Positions 52,586-62,697 are shown, counted from the first letter of the stretch. The stretch: 64,000 nucleotides of DNA from Methanomicrobiales archaeon (GCA_012729535.1 JAAYCY010000049.1:28780-92779); one strand, 5' to 3'. Numbers and translations: made by a program. The notes: generated from the sequence alone by a model not told the origin.

Positions 52586-53799
52586 GATCTATCAACGAGA
52601 TTCGTAACCGGTTGAAATCCAAAAATGCGGTTATTGTCACGGCATCTGAACTAAAAAACAGAGTTGTCAGGGGGGATGATATTTCTGATGTTGATGTTGT
52701 GACCTGTGGTACCTGTGGTATCATGTCCGGAACCTATGCTGTTCTTTCGGTTCCGGTTGCTTCACCCGGAACGTTTGCCCGTGCTGATTCTGTAACCATT
52801 CAGGGAGTCCCGGGAATCCCCGGCCCCTGTCCGAATGAGCGGTTAGGCCTTGTGGATTTCATGGTATTCGGGACGGCTTATGCACATAATCGGTACGGTG
52901 GAGGCCATCTCTTCAGGGATCTCATCAGCAGAAAACCAGTTGATGTGGAAGTTACTGCTGGAGGAAAAGTGTATTCTGCTGAAATTTTTCTGGATGATCT
53001 TCCACTGGCCAGGCTTTTTACAACCAGAAGCGCTTTTAAAAACTATACCGCGATAACAAACGAGGGAAGTGAACCAGTTCAAACAATTTTTTCTGTCCTG
53101 CCTCTGGAGGGATCAGGTAAACAGGCCACCGTTTCCGGATGTGGTGAGATAAATCCGCTTGAAAATGATCCCTGCATGCGTTTTCTCTCCCCTGGAGCCC
53201 CCGTGGTAATGAACGGGAGTGTTGGAAGGGTAATCGGGACAGGTACCAGAAGTTCGCCTGAAAAACCAAATCTTTCTGTGCATGCTGATATGAAAGAGAT
53301 GGATCCGCAATATTGTGGCGGTTTTGTAACGTCAGCAGGTCCTGAGTGTATCACCAGTATAGGTACGGCCATTCCACTAGTTGATGACATGACTATCCGC
53401 AATCTGTGTATCCGCGATGCTGATATTCACATGCCTGTCGTCGATATCGCCACCCGTCAACCATTTGGTATGGCAAGATACAATGAGGTATGGACAAATA
53501 CTGCTTCCCGGATAACATTTCATCCTGAAAGATGCCTGAATTGTTCTCCCTGCAATGCCATAAAATCCTGTCCGGTTCAGGCCATTAAGGATGACCGGAC
53601 AATAAGCCATCATAGCTGCTTTGTCTGCGGAACCTGTGTTCAGGTCTGTAAAGGATTAGCATATAAAGGACATTTTGGTTCACTTGATGTCCGGGGTATA
53701 AAAATTCCTATAGTTCTCCGACAGTCTGACAGGAGAAGAGCAGAGATTTTATGCAAAAAGGTCAAAAAATTGCTCATTGACGGGGAGTTTTCGATATGA
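52582..53799 (+). CDS. methanogenesis marker 16 metalloprotein (DUF39 + ferredoxin)
   Basis: 405 residues. The N-terminal DUF39/COG1900 domain (about 1-330) has conserved cysteines in VTCGTCG (C42, C45) and GPCPNE (C83). The C-terminal two-cluster ferredoxin region (about 312-355) has CLNCSPCNAIKSC and CFVCGTCVQVC. Relatives with CBS or ferredoxin domains (L-aspartate-semialdehyde sulfurtransferase) convert an aldehyde plus sulfide to homocysteine. Its place directly before cysteate synthase and ComDE makes it a strong candidate to convert sulfoacetaldehyde to coenzyme M by the same chemistry; this is inference. Confidence 0.85.
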   Translation: MRSINEIRNRLKSKNAVIVTASELKNRVVRGDDISDVDVVTCGTCGIMSGTYAVLSVPVASPGTFARADSVTIQGVPGIPGPCPNERLGLVDFMVFGTAYAHNRYGGGHLFRDLISRKPVDVEVTAGGKVYSAEIFLDDLPLARLFTTRSAFKNYTAITNEGSEPVQTIFSVLPLEGSGKQATVSGCGEINPLENDPCMRFLSPGAPVVMNGSVGRVIGTGTRSSPEKPNLSVHADMKEMDPQYCGGFVTSAGPECITSIGTAIPLVDDMTIRNLCIRDADIHMPVVDIATRQPFGMARYNEVWTNTASRITFHPERCLNCSPCNAIKSCPVQAIKDDRTISHHSCFVCGTCVQVCKGLAYKGHFGSLDVRGIKIPIVLRQSDRRRAEILCKKVKKLLIDGEFSI

Positions 53800-55061
53800 C
53801 TCATCTGCTCAGATGCCTTGCATGCGGGCAGATATTCCCTGACACCTATCTGCTTTCCTGCCCGAATGGGTGCAATAGTCTTCTTCGGGCAGAATATTCT
53901 GCAAAGCATATTACAATCCATCCTATTCCGGGTATTTTTAAATATAAGGACTGGCTACCGGTTCACGATACCCTGACAACGAAAGCAGAACCTGTCTGTT
54001 ATAAAAGTTCTCATCTGGCAAGAGTTATGGGTCTCTCCAGGCTCTGGATAGTTTTTTCTGGTTACTGGCCTGAGAAAAGTGCATTAGTTCTAAGTGGTTC
54101 ATTCAAGGAGTTTGAAGCATTCCCTACGGTGCAGAGAATGAAGGAATGTGTTTCTGGCGTCATCCAGGTAGCATCAGCAGGAAATACCGGACGAGCGTTT
54201 GCTGAGGTTTCTGCCCAGACCGGCCAGCCGGTAATCATTGTTATTCCACAGTCAGCACATGACCGGATATGGACAACCAGACCAGCCCCGCATGTTCTCC
54301 TCATCACGATCTCCGGCGATTACACCGACGCAATAAATCTTGGTAATAAAATCTGCTCCATCCCCGGTATCTGTCCGGAAGGTGGTGCAAAAAATGTGGC
54401 CCGAAGAGACGGAATGGGCACGGTGATGCTGGCCGGAACCGTGAACATTGGTCATCTTCCTGACTTGTACGTCCAGGCGGTTGGGAGTGGGACCGGTGGT
54501 ATTGCAGCATATGAAGCCTCACTCCGGTTAATTGAAGATGGACGGTTTGGTACAAAAATGCCCCGGCTGCTCTTATTCCAGAACGAACCGTTCATTCCCT
54601 TGGTCAGGGCCTGGCAGGAGAAGAGACAGGATGTCAGGGATGAGGATATGCCAGATGCCAAGAGGGCAATTGCACAGGTTTTTTCTGATGTTCTTACCAA
54701 TCGGACTCCTCCGTACGGGATTGCAGGTGGATTATTTGATGCCCTTGTTGCTACGGATGGAATTATGGGCGGGGTAACTACATCTGAAGCAGAGGAGGCA
54801 GGAAAAATCTTTTTATCACAGGAAGGAATAGATCTGGATCCTGCTGCTGCGGTTTGTGTTGCCGGATTGTTAAAATCTGTCCAATCTGGCATTATTAATC
54901 CGGATGAAACGGTTTTACTTAATATTACTGGTGGTGGATATGAATCCGGAAAACGAGACCTTTCACGGTATGAGAAAGAGCCTGATATTATCGCCACAAA
55001 AGATACCCCGTTTGAGATAATATCTCTCAAAATCAAGGAATGGATTATATTATATGTATGA
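53796..55061 (+). CDS. cysteate synthase
   Basis: 421 residues, a PLP-dependent fold type II enzyme related to threonine synthase. An N-terminal zinc-like pair LRCLACG and SCPNGC is present. PLP Lys is in SGSFKEFEAFP (about 104); Ser/Asn site ASAGNTGRAFAE; and phosphate loop AVGSGTGGIAAYE. It makes L-cysteate from phosphoserine and sulfite, the first step of the route to coenzyme M used in Methanosarcinales and Methanomicrobiales. It overlaps the neighbouring genes by 4 and 8 bases. Confidence 0.92.
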   Translation: MTHLLRCLACGQIFPDTYLLSCPNGCNSLLRAEYSAKHITIHPIPGIFKYKDWLPVHDTLTTKAEPVCYKSSHLARVMGLSRLWIVFSGYWPEKSALVLSGSFKEFEAFPTVQRMKECVSGVIQVASAGNTGRAFAEVSAQTGQPVIIVIPQSAHDRIWTTRPAPHVLLITISGDYTDAINLGNKICSIPGICPEGGAKNVARRDGMGTVMLAGTVNIGHLPDLYVQAVGSGTGGIAAYEASLRLIEDGRFGTKMPRLLLFQNEPFIPLVRAWQEKRQDVRDEDMPDAKRAIAQVFSDVLTNRTPPYGIAGGLFDALVATDGIMGGVTTSEAEEAGKIFLSQEGIDLDPAAAVCVAGLLKSVQSGIINPDETVLLNITGGGYESGKRDLSRYEKEPDIIATKDTPFEIISLKIKEWIILYV

Positions 55062-56181
55062 GGATATAGTATCTGATATTCTCGTAAAAGAAGGAATAGA
55101 ATATATTATCTCCCTTCCCTGTGACCGGACAAAGATACTCTGTGAAATCCTCGAAAAACAATTCCATTATATTACGATATCACGCGAAGAAGATGGTATT
55201 GGAATTTTATCCGGACTGTCTCTAACAGGTAAACGCGGAATCCTGCAGATGCAGAGTTCCGGTCTTGGAAATTCGCTCAATGCCCTGATGACTCTCCCTT
55301 TCCTTTATTCCCTGCCGCTTCCTGTCCTGGCAAGCTGGAGAGGGTATTACCAGGAAAAAATTGCTGCACAAATACCTTTCAATGAAAAAATCCCTGATCT
55401 TCTTTCTTTGTATGGCATTCCCTGCACCATTATCAGGGAACCTGCAGAATTTAACCTTATTTCTTCAGTTATTCGTGATGCCTGGAAAAAAAACAGGCCT
55501 CATGTTGCCCTCATCTCACCAGCTGTCTGGGAAGGTGAAGAAGAAAATCGCTCCTGTCAAGAATTTCCTGTTCGGGAACGACTTGTTACCCTTTCATACA
55601 GGGGAGTATTTAAAAAACCGGTAATGCAGCGGGGTGATGCTATATCAGTTCTGGCATCGATGATGACCGATGAACTTGTTGTTTCAAATATCGGTGTTCC
55701 ATCAAAAGAACTCTACCATGTCCGCGACGACCCTTCCCATTTTTACATGCTTGGTTCCTACACACAGGCCAGTCCTCTCGGACTTGGAATTGCCTGTGGT
55801 ACCAACCGGAAGGTAGTTGTTCTTGATGGTGACGGAAGTCTTCTCGGAACTGCGGTTTTGCCGGTTATCGGGGCAGAATCTCCTGAAAACCTGGTAATCG
55901 TCTGCCTTGACAACGGCGTTTATGGAAGCACTGGAAACCAGTGCTCACCTGCATATAAGACCGTTGATCTGGAACTCTTAGCTAAGGCCAGTGGCATTTC
56001 ACAAACCTTTAAAGTTCACACTTCTGATGAGCTCTCTCTTGCATATCCTCAAGCTCTGGTCAAAGGTCCATCGTTCATCCATGTGGTGATAATACCTGGA
56101 AACCGGAATGTCTCCAACATTCCCTTAACTCCGTATGAGATAAAAAAACGATTTGTAACTGAAATTAATCCGGATTTCTGA
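55054..56181 (+). CDS. comDE: fused sulfopyruvate decarboxylase ComDE
   Basis: 375 residues. An alpha-like part (about 1-165; EYIISLPCDRTK, ISREEDGIGILSGL) is fused to a beta-like TPP-binding part (about 185-375; SPLGLGIACG, VVVLDGDGSLLGTAVLPV, LDNGVYGSTGNQ). It decarboxylates sulfopyruvate to sulfoacetaldehyde. In Methanococcales the two halves are separate genes comD and comE. It is last in the operon; the step after it, thiolation, is the one proposed for the DUF39 protein. Confidence 0.93.
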   Translation: MYEDIVSDILVKEGIEYIISLPCDRTKILCEILEKQFHYITISREEDGIGILSGLSLTGKRGILQMQSSGLGNSLNALMTLPFLYSLPLPVLASWRGYYQEKIAAQIPFNEKIPDLLSLYGIPCTIIREPAEFNLISSVIRDAWKKNRPHVALISPAVWEGEEENRSCQEFPVRERLVTLSYRGVFKKPVMQRGDAISVLASMMTDELVVSNIGVPSKELYHVRDDPSHFYMLGSYTQASPLGLGIACGTNRKVVVLDGDGSLLGTAVLPVIGAESPENLVIVCLDNGVYGSTGNQCSPAYKTVDLELLAKASGISQTFKVHTSDELSLAYPQALVKGPSFIHVVIIPGNRNVSNIPLTPYEIKKRFVTEINPDF

Positions 56182-56197
56182 CCGGATGAAAAACTGG

Positions 56198-58471
56198 TTA
56201 TGTTTTAAATTTTCCAGTTTCAGAATTCAATCTGACAGCTACCTCATGTACCTGGTTAATCTGTGCAGATATCTGGTCAATGCCTGCCGCTGCTTCTTCA
56301 CTTGCAGCAGCAGAAGCAACCGCATCTTTGGCAGTTCCTGATACCAGGGTGTTTACTTCGTTTATGGATGCAGTAATCTCTTCCACTGCTGCTGCCTGTT
56401 GCTCTGCGGCTCTGGCAACATTATCCATCTGAAGACTGACGGTATTTACTGAATCTATGATACTATTGAATACCACGAGGGTTTCCTTCAGGGCCTTTCC
56501 TCCCTCGCGAACAACCAGGACACTATTGTCCATCGTTTCCGAGGCCTGTTCTGTCTTTTTTGTCAGTCCTTCAATCATATCTGAAATATTTTCAGCAGAC
56601 TGCCTGGATTCAAGTGCCAGGGATTTCACTTCACTTGCAACAACGGCAAATCCCCTTCCTGCTTCTCCTGCCCGTGCAGCTTCAATTGCTGCATTGAGTG
56701 CCAAAAGGTTTGTCTGTGATGCAATATCTGATATAACCTGGGATATCTTGCTGATTTTTCCCATTTCTTCCATTATTTCATGTACAAGAGCAGTAACGGT
56801 ATCAGTAGAAATGGTGATTTCATTCATCCCCCGTTCTGCTTCCTGTGCAAGTGAAGATCCTTTCTTGGAGAGTTCATTTGTTTCTGATGATATCTGGTTT
56901 ACTTCCCCGGCTCTTGTTGAAACGTCAGATACATTGACTGCAAGATCTTCCATGGCCCGGAGGATCTGTGATAGTCCATCTCCTCCCTGTTCTGCTTTCA
57001 TACTCACATTCTGTGCGATTTCAGCAAGAAGTGCAGAACCTGATGAGACATCGGTAATACTGGAAGAAGCCTGCTCTGCAGCATGGTTAAGAACCTCTAT
57101 TTGTTTGGCTATGATGACAATCGCTTCTGAAACATGGTGACCAACATCATCAAGGGCTTTCTGGAAATCCTGCCAGTCTCCAGAATAAACAAGTGCCGTA
57201 TCCATCCTTTTCGTGAAGTTATACCCTGCATATTCATTTGACACATCCATTGCTTCCCGTACCGGGATTACCACGGTGTCCAGTGTTTTATTAATTCCTT
57301 CGATAATTTTCCTGTAATCACCCTGGTGTTTTGAAGGATCAGCACGGGTCATCAGTTTTCCTTCTGTTCCCGCAGTTACCAGCATGTTTACATCCGAAAT
57401 GACACTCTTTATGTTATCCCGCATGAGGATCAGAGGCTCATATATCTGGTCATTTTCTGATGCTTTCTGAAAATCAGCGGTCATGTCACCTTCAGAGATA
57501 CGGGTTACATACCTAATGAGTTCACTAAGCCAGTCATACACCGCATTAATTCCATCTTTTATTTTTGCATGGTCACCAATGCATTCGATCTCAACCCGTT
57601 CACGAAGGTCACCTTTGCTAATTTTTTGAAGTATTCTGTTCCCTGCCCGTATCGGAGTGAGAATTGCATTGAGCATCTCATTGATACCCTGGATGGTTTC
57701 TGCATATTCTCCCGGAAACAGTTCCGGTTTTCCCCGGGCAGCAAGATCCCCACGTCTTGCTGCTTCAACCATCCTGGATATCTCTTCATGAACCCCTTTT
57801 GTAACCTCTGATACGCTGTTGACTGCATTGCGGATTTTTTCATGTTCGCCTGAGAATTCCTGGTCAATCCTGGCGCTCATATCACCTTTTGAAATTTTTT
57901 GGATGATTTTATTCATATCCCTGAACGGGTGGAGGGTACCATCAAGCATGGTATTGATGCCGACCATGAGTTTATACATATCCCCTGAATATTCATCCGC
58001 TGACAACCGGGAGCGCAGGTTGCCTTTTTTCATCTCATCAGCAAGAGCCATGACGTCTTTTATTGCATGGTATTCAGCGGTATTATCCACAATAGAAATG
58101 AGAAGACTGTTATAATCACGATCTGACTGCGTGATTGTGATCCTGGCGGAGAGTTCTTCCCCGTCAAACCTTTTAAACAGCCATTCAAATCGGGTATTCT
58201 TTCCTTTTTGAACAGATTGCAGAATAGTATGCAACCCCTCACTACTTGAGGAACCATCCGGTTGTATAGAGGGTGAGATATTGTCAAGCTGCTTATTCAG
58301 AAATTCCTGACAACTGTGCGCTTTGAATAAATTCACCGATGCAGCATTTCCAAAAAGAATCCTGTTGTCTTTGAGTACGAAAAGCGGTATGGGAATATCA
58401 TCCAGTATTTTCCCGTACTCATCATTCATACAGCTGCCCGGGTCTGGTTTATCCTGATATGTCTCGTTCAT
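56198..58471 (-). CDS. soluble methyl-accepting chemotaxis-like protein with HAMP array
   Basis: 757 residues without any transmembrane helix. An N-terminal PAS domain (about 15-130) precedes a row of HAMP-like repeats (about 140-420; [33 protein letters not shown] recur) and a long MCP signalling hairpin (about 460-740) with the tip region [40 protein letters not shown]. It would signal to CheA/CheW from the cytoplasm. It is convergent with comDE. Confidence 0.92.
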   Translation of the reverse strand: MNETYQDKPDPGSCMNDEYGKILDDIPIPLFVLKDNRILFGNAASVNLFKAHSCQEFLNKQLDNISPSIQPDGSSSSEGLHTILQSVQKGKNTRFEWLFKRFDGEELSARITITQSDRDYNSLLISIVDNTAEYHAIKDVMALADEMKKGNLRSRLSADEYSGDMYKLMVGINTMLDGTLHPFRDMNKIIQKISKGDMSARIDQEFSGEHEKIRNAVNSVSEVTKGVHEEISRMVEAARRGDLAARGKPELFPGEYAETIQGINEMLNAILTPIRAGNRILQKISKGDLRERVEIECIGDHAKIKDGINAVYDWLSELIRYVTRISEGDMTADFQKASENDQIYEPLILMRDNIKSVISDVNMLVTAGTEGKLMTRADPSKHQGDYRKIIEGINKTLDTVVIPVREAMDVSNEYAGYNFTKRMDTALVYSGDWQDFQKALDDVGHHVSEAIVIIAKQIEVLNHAAEQASSSITDVSSGSALLAEIAQNVSMKAEQGGDGLSQILRAMEDLAVNVSDVSTRAGEVNQISSETNELSKKGSSLAQEAERGMNEITISTDTVTALVHEIMEEMGKISKISQVISDIASQTNLLALNAAIEAARAGEAGRGFAVVASEVKSLALESRQSAENISDMIEGLTKKTEQASETMDNSVLVVREGGKALKETLVVFNSIIDSVNTVSLQMDNVARAAEQQAAAVEEITASINEVNTLVSGTAKDAVASAAASEEAAAGIDQISAQINQVHEVAVRLNSETGKFKT

Positions 58472-58676
58472 ATATCTTGTATCGCTCCCTGAAATGATTT
58501 TAATGCTTGTTTTAAAGGTTTTGAAATTTCACCGTGAAACGTTTATATCTCAAAGCCAGTGGTTCACAACACTCAATAGTTAAGGCAGCCACTCGCAATT
58601 TATTCCAGATGGTGCTGCATAAAACTATACTACGATAGAATGGATAGTAAAGAAGAAAAAGGTAATGGAAAATTCA

Positions 58677-59294
58677 TTATTTTAAGGAATCAACCAGACG
58701 CTTATTAATGACGTCCCATTTGACGATGTTCCAAAAGTTTTCGATGAATTTTCCCCGATCGTTCTGGTAATCAAGGTAATATGCATGTTCCCAGACATCC
58801 AGAACCATAAGGATCCGAAATCCTGGATAGACATTAACGTTGTGTTTTTCTACCTGCATGATCAGGAGCCGTGAAGTTCCAAGACAGACTGACAAGACTG
58901 CCCAACCAGAACCTTCCACTGAAGATGCAGCCTGGTTAAACTCCTTTTTAAACCGGTCAGTTGATCCAAAGTCTCTTGTTATCCATTCTGCAAGGGTTCC
59001 GGATGGAGTCCCTCCCCCTCCCTTTCCTGCAGGAGCCAGGTTTTCCCAGAACAGGGTATGTAACCGGTGACCTCCAATATGAAACGAGAGTTCCTTAAGG
59101 ACTGCTTTCTGGTCAAGGTCTGAACCTTCACTCCGTGATTTCTCTAATTTTTCAAAGATAGCATTTGCACCGTTTACATATGCCTGGTGATGTTTCTGAT
59201 GGTGAAGGGTGAGTTGTTGTTCGGAGATATGGGGTGCCAGGTCACCATACCCGAATGAAAGTGCTGGCAGGTTATACTTTTTTGAGTCATCCAT
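58677..59294 (-). CDS. sodA: Fe/Mn superoxide dismutase
   Basis: 205 residues. Metal-ligand regions are [13 protein letters not shown] (first His pair), [10 protein letters not shown], and [13 protein letters not shown] with the Asp/His ligands. The Fe/Mn specificity is not decided. The start at 59294 is favoured by a strong AGGAGG 8 bases before the ATG; longer frames exist to 59378. Superoxide dismutation in an anaerobic methanogen indicates oxygen-stress defence. Confidence 0.95.
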   Translation of the reverse strand: MDDSKKYNLPALSFGYGDLAPHISEQQLTLHHQKHHQAYVNGANAIFEKLEKSRSEGSDLDQKAVLKELSFHIGGHRLHTLFWENLAPAGKGGGGTPSGTLAEWITRDFGSTDRFKKEFNQAASSVEGSGWAVLSVCLGTSRLLIMQVEKHNVNVYPGFRILMVLDVWEHAYYLDYQNDRGKFIENFWNIVKWDVINKRLVDSLK

Positions 59295-59607
59295 GTCTGA
59301 TTCCTCCTGTGAGGTGTACTCATGTTCAGTACTTAATGTCATCGGTTCCAAAAGTCTCATACAAACATATAGCACCAATGATCATGGACAAACTGTTCTG
59401 ATATGGACATTATGGTTTTCTCTGTTCCCCATGAACAAGTTACAGACAGCTTGTTTGCAAATTTCATACGCTCCTGTCAGAGCAGGAAAAAAACAGATGA
59501 ATATGGGAAGATATTTTTTCAATATTCCCACAATTGATTTTAACCTATGGAGAGGATTCCATACGTCATCTTTACCAGACTGCAACGATTCTGGTTTTAC
59601 TAATCCA

Positions 59608-60054
59608 TTATTTTTTTGCCGATACAACTTCACTTTCCGAACCTGCATACCCATACAGCCCCTTAAAAACCACTTTCAGGTCTTCCGGGGGGGATGCTGC
59701 TGGGCGGTAAAATGAAAACGAACCATCAAGTTCTGTTCTTGTAACTTTCAGATACTGAAACTTTCCAGGGGTTGCACCAGCTGCAGTGGATTCAAGGATT
59801 ACCCATTTATTCCCAAGGGGATCTCCCTCACTGGTATAAAGGGTCCCGGTGATAAAAAATTCCTGATCCACCGTTGGTGTAGCAGGATCCAACGCGATTG
59901 AAATCTCCGTAGAGGTTCTTTCTTGATCCGCTGAACAGATACAAGAACAGGCTATGATGCCTGTCATGAAAATAATCAGAAAGAACATCCAGGTTCTTCT
60001 TGTTTTCTGACCTCGATAGACTGCCATACACATTCTATTATCGTATGACCTCAT
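59608..60054 (-). CDS. small secreted Ig-like protein
   Basis: 148 residues. A basic start (KTRRTW) and a hydrophobic helix (about 22-40) precede a beta-rich domain (LDPATPTVDQEFFITGTLYTSEGDPLGNKWV...LDGSFSFYRPA) resembling a transthyretin or Ig-like fold. The same kind of domain ends the protein at 28950. The start is uncertain: M8 or M10 (AVYRGQKTRRTW) is also possible. Probably a surface protein. Confidence 0.65.
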   Translation of the reverse strand: MRSYDNRMCMAVYRGQKTRRTWMFFLIIFMTGIIACSCICSADQERTSTEISIALDPATPTVDQEFFITGTLYTSEGDPLGNKWVILESTAAGATPGKFQYLKVTRTELDGSFSFYRPAASPPEDLKVVFKGLYGYAGSESEVVSAKK

Positions 60055-60191
60055 CAGGTTGTCTGTGAAATAACCTCTCGTTCTGGTGTATCAATCAATA
60101 TGTAATCCGGGTGTGTGGTTCAAATGACAATCTTTAGATGCGTTTCTGGTGCAAATGTTATGGGGGTCTGCACCGGTTGACAGAAAATCTC

Positions 60192-60806
60192 ATGATGGCC
60201 AGGCAGACTGATAACATGGAACACATGGATGAAAAAAGCAGAAATAATATATTTCTCATCGATGACACCGCAAATCCCGCTCCACTGGGATTATGTGCAT
60301 TTGGAATGACGACCATACTTCTGAGTCTTCACAATGCCGGGTTTACTGAAGCAGGAAGCCCGGTTTTTGCAATGGCCATGTTTTACGGAGGAATCGCCCA
60401 GGTCATTGCCGGAATTCTTGAATGGAAAAAGAACAATACCTTTGGAATGGTGACATTCGGAAGTTTTGGATTTTTCTGGATCTCATTTGCCTTTATTGGA
60501 TTCCTGCCAAAACTCGGACTGTCTGATCCACCAACGAATCTTGAACTTGCAGCATTCTTAAGTGTTTGGGGACTATTTGCTCTGGGACTCTTTATCTGTA
60601 CCTTTAAAATGCACAAAGTGCTTCAGTTTACACTACTTATGGTAGTTCTTCTGGTAGTTTTCCTGGTTATTGGTGAATTGACTGAATTAACCCTCTTTAC
60701 AAATCTTGGAGGGGTTGCAGGAGTTATTGCAGGTCTTCTTGCATTATATATCGGAATGGGTCAGGTTATCAATGAAATATTTGGAAGAAAGATATTTCCA
60801 GTCTAA
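60192..60806 (+). CDS. acetate uptake transporter (SatP/GPR1/FUN34/YaaH family)
   Basis: 204 residues with six transmembrane helices. The N-terminal motif NPAPLGLCAFGMTTILLSLHNAGF is the family signature, and MFYGGIAQVIAGILEWKKNNTFG and SFGFFWISFA follow. It carries acetate (or succinate), presumably for carbon assimilation. The start is uncertain: ATG 60192 was preferred, but ATG 60195 or 60216 (MEHMDEK) are possible, and the frame opens at 60138. Confidence 0.92.
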   Translation: MMARQTDNMEHMDEKSRNNIFLIDDTANPAPLGLCAFGMTTILLSLHNAGFTEAGSPVFAMAMFYGGIAQVIAGILEWKKNNTFGMVTFGSFGFFWISFAFIGFLPKLGLSDPPTNLELAAFLSVWGLFALGLFICTFKMHKVLQFTLLMVVLLVVFLVIGELTELTLFTNLGGVAGVIAGLLALYIGMGQVINEIFGRKIFPV

Positions 60807-60862
60807 TCAGAACCCTTCCCTTTTTTAAAAAATGTATGTAAAGTGAATTTGGAATCTAATAT

Positions 60863-61969
60863 TCAGATAAATGAATAATCTGTTTTCCGTTGCACTAATT
60901 TTCTTCCAAGATCTGTGACAAGGTAATTCATCTCCTGGGGGTCAAGATATTCACCTGCTTTTGCACCAGCAGACTGTGAAATACTCTCTTCGTACAGGGT
61001 GCCTCCGATGTCATTCGCACCAGACATGAGACCGATTTGCACCATTTTAACTCCCAGTTTTACCCAGGAGACCTGGATATTTTTAAAATTATCGAGAAAC
61101 AGGCGTGATATTGCGATCATAAGCATGTCCTCCCTGCCTGTTGCTCCCGGTCTTGCCTGGCCCCGTTTATAGATTGGTGTGCCGGAGTGAATAAATGACA
61201 ATGGAACAAATTCAGTAAAACCATGTGTTTCATCCTGTATTTCCCGAAGAATTGAGAGATGGGTGACCTGGTCTTCAATGGATTCACAATGTCCGTACAT
61301 GATAGTAGCGGTAGATTTTAAACCGATTTCATGAGATTCCCTAATAATTTTTATCCATTCACTGGTAGAAATCTTATCCGGACAGATGGTGTTCCTTACA
61401 CTGTCCACGAGTATTTCTGCAGCTGTACCACATAAGGTTCCGACGCCTGCTTCCTTGAATGCTTCAAGTACTTCTCTTGTTGAGCAGGCGGATTTTCTGG
61501 CTGCATATGCAACCTCCATAGGGTTTGATGCATGGATATGAACACCTGGTGCATGTTTCCTGATGGTGTTATATACCGATGTATATGAATCAAGATTGTA
61601 AGCAGGATGAAGTCCACTTACCGTACAAATCTCAGTAACACCACGGTTCTTTGCTTCCCGAGCTTTTTCTGCAATATCTTTTGAATCAAGTTCATAGGCT
61701 CTTGGATCATCTGGATTAACTGAGAAACCACAGAATCCGCATTTGTTTACACAAATATTCGAACAATTAATATTCTGATTCTTAACCCAGGTGACCAGAT
61801 CTCCATTTTTTTGTTCCCTGATTGCATCTGCATATGAGGAAATCAGGAAAGCAGCACGATCGCGTGTTTTAAAGAGTTTAATTGTTTCAGGAATTGTTAA
61901 TCGGTGACCATTAGAAATATCATCAAGAAGGGTAATCAGGTCTTTATATCCGGACAGAGTGGTTACCAT
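60863..61969 (-). CDS. cofH: FO synthase subunit 2 CofH
   Basis: 368 residues, a radical SAM enzyme. The cluster motif is CVNKCGFCGF (C-x3-C-x2-C, about 72-81). Later motifs SGLHPAY, HASNPMEV, GTLCGTAAEILVD and TATIMYGH identify CofH, which joins 5-amino-6-ribitylamino-uracil and tyrosine toward FO, the chromophore of F420. CofG is not in this window. It is convergent with the acetate transporter. Confidence 0.93.
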   Translation of the reverse strand: MVTTLSGYKDLITLLDDISNGHRLTIPETIKLFKTRDRAAFLISSYADAIREQKNGDLVTWVKNQNINCSNICVNKCGFCGFSVNPDDPRAYELDSKDIAEKAREAKNRGVTEICTVSGLHPAYNLDSYTSVYNTIRKHAPGVHIHASNPMEVAYAARKSACSTREVLEAFKEAGVGTLCGTAAEILVDSVRNTICPDKISTSEWIKIIRESHEIGLKSTATIMYGHCESIEDQVTHLSILREIQDETHGFTEFVPLSFIHSGTPIYKRGQARPGATGREDMLMIAISRLFLDNFKNIQVSWVKLGVKMVQIGLMSGANDIGGTLYEESISQSAGAKAGEYLDPQEMNYLVTDLGRKLVQRKTDYSFI

Positions 61970-62133
61970 GATAATCTATTGTGGTGCTAAAATATGAATA
62001 TTGACATTGATGCTGGTGCATTTATCTGGAGTCCGGAACAGACGCCTTACAATCTCTATAATTACACATACTTTCTTCTGCTATTACTACTAATGTATAA
62101 AATTATTATTTCGGAGTGGGTCCGATTAGTCTT

Positions 62134-62463
62134 ATGGAAGAAGATATTGGCGAGGATATAGTCGTATCAGATGCTGTAAACCCGGAAGACGAGGTTATTC
62201 GTGTTCGTCTGCCAAAAAAAAGCAATAATGAACAGTTTGCAATTGCTGAACTTATGATGGGAGCTAATCATATCCGTGTTCGCTGTTCAGATGGTGTTAC
62301 TCGTCTTGGCAGAATTAAGGGAAAAATGAAAAAAAGGGCATGGATTCGAGAGGGTGATATCATTATCATTGTACCCTGGAGTTTTCAGGATGACAAATGT
62401 GACATCACGTACCGGTATACCCCACCTCAAAGGGACTGGTTACGCAGAAATAATTATCTGTAA
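62134..62463 (+). CDS. eif1A: translation initiation factor 1A (aIF1A)
   Basis: 109 residues. It has an acidic N-terminus, an OB-fold (RVRLPKKSNNEQFAIAELMMGANHIRVRCSDGVTRLGRIKGKMKKRAWIREGDII) and the C-terminal tail. It assists 30S scanning-like start selection. ATG 62134 (MEEDIGE) is chosen over an in-frame GTG at 62116. Confidence 0.95.
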   Translation: MEEDIGEDIVVSDAVNPEDEVIRVRLPKKSNNEQFAIAELMMGANHIRVRCSDGVTRLGRIKGKMKKRAWIREGDIIIIVPWSFQDDKCDITYRYTPPQRDWLRRNNYL

Positions 62464-62479
62464 TTATTGCTGTTTCCCG

Positions 62480-62502
62480 TACCTGCATGCCTTGTGCAGG
62501 TA
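62480..62502 (+). terminator. hairpin terminator after aIF1A
   Basis: Arms tacctgca and tgcaggta around the loop tgccttg pair over 8 positions, 17 bases after the stop. A T-rich run (ttcttttgtttt) follows a few bases later. It is consistent with a terminator. Confidence 0.5.
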
Positions 62503-62697
62503 ACATTACATGTTCTTTTGTTTTACCTCAAGGAATCAATTCTTATTTCTAATGAAAAAACCAGATTTTTTTTATGATGAAGAAGCCGTCAGTCTGACAA
62601 CCGGAGAATCAAATCAGAAAGGAGTTAGAGAGAATAAATACCGGATTGGATATGGTATTAAATAACCTTTTTCTCCTGTCATGAATAATTCCATCCA

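Noticed and set aside
59382..59654. Open frame of 90 codons on the minus strand between the superoxide dismutase and the Ig-like gene
   Set aside because: It overlaps the end of the gene at 59608, lacks a ribosome site, and its translation has no domain-like pattern. The stretch 59295-59607 is treated as intergenic with no clear feature.
61970..62115. Possible extra gene between cofH and aIF1A
   Set aside because: Only A/T-rich, promoter-like sequence is seen; it is the shared divergent upstream region of the two genes.
62552..62665. A 37-codon plus-strand frame between aIF1A and the receiver-PAS gene (starts MKKPDFFYDEE)
   Set aside because: No ribosome-binding motif and no recognisable family. 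It could be chance in a 234-base gap.
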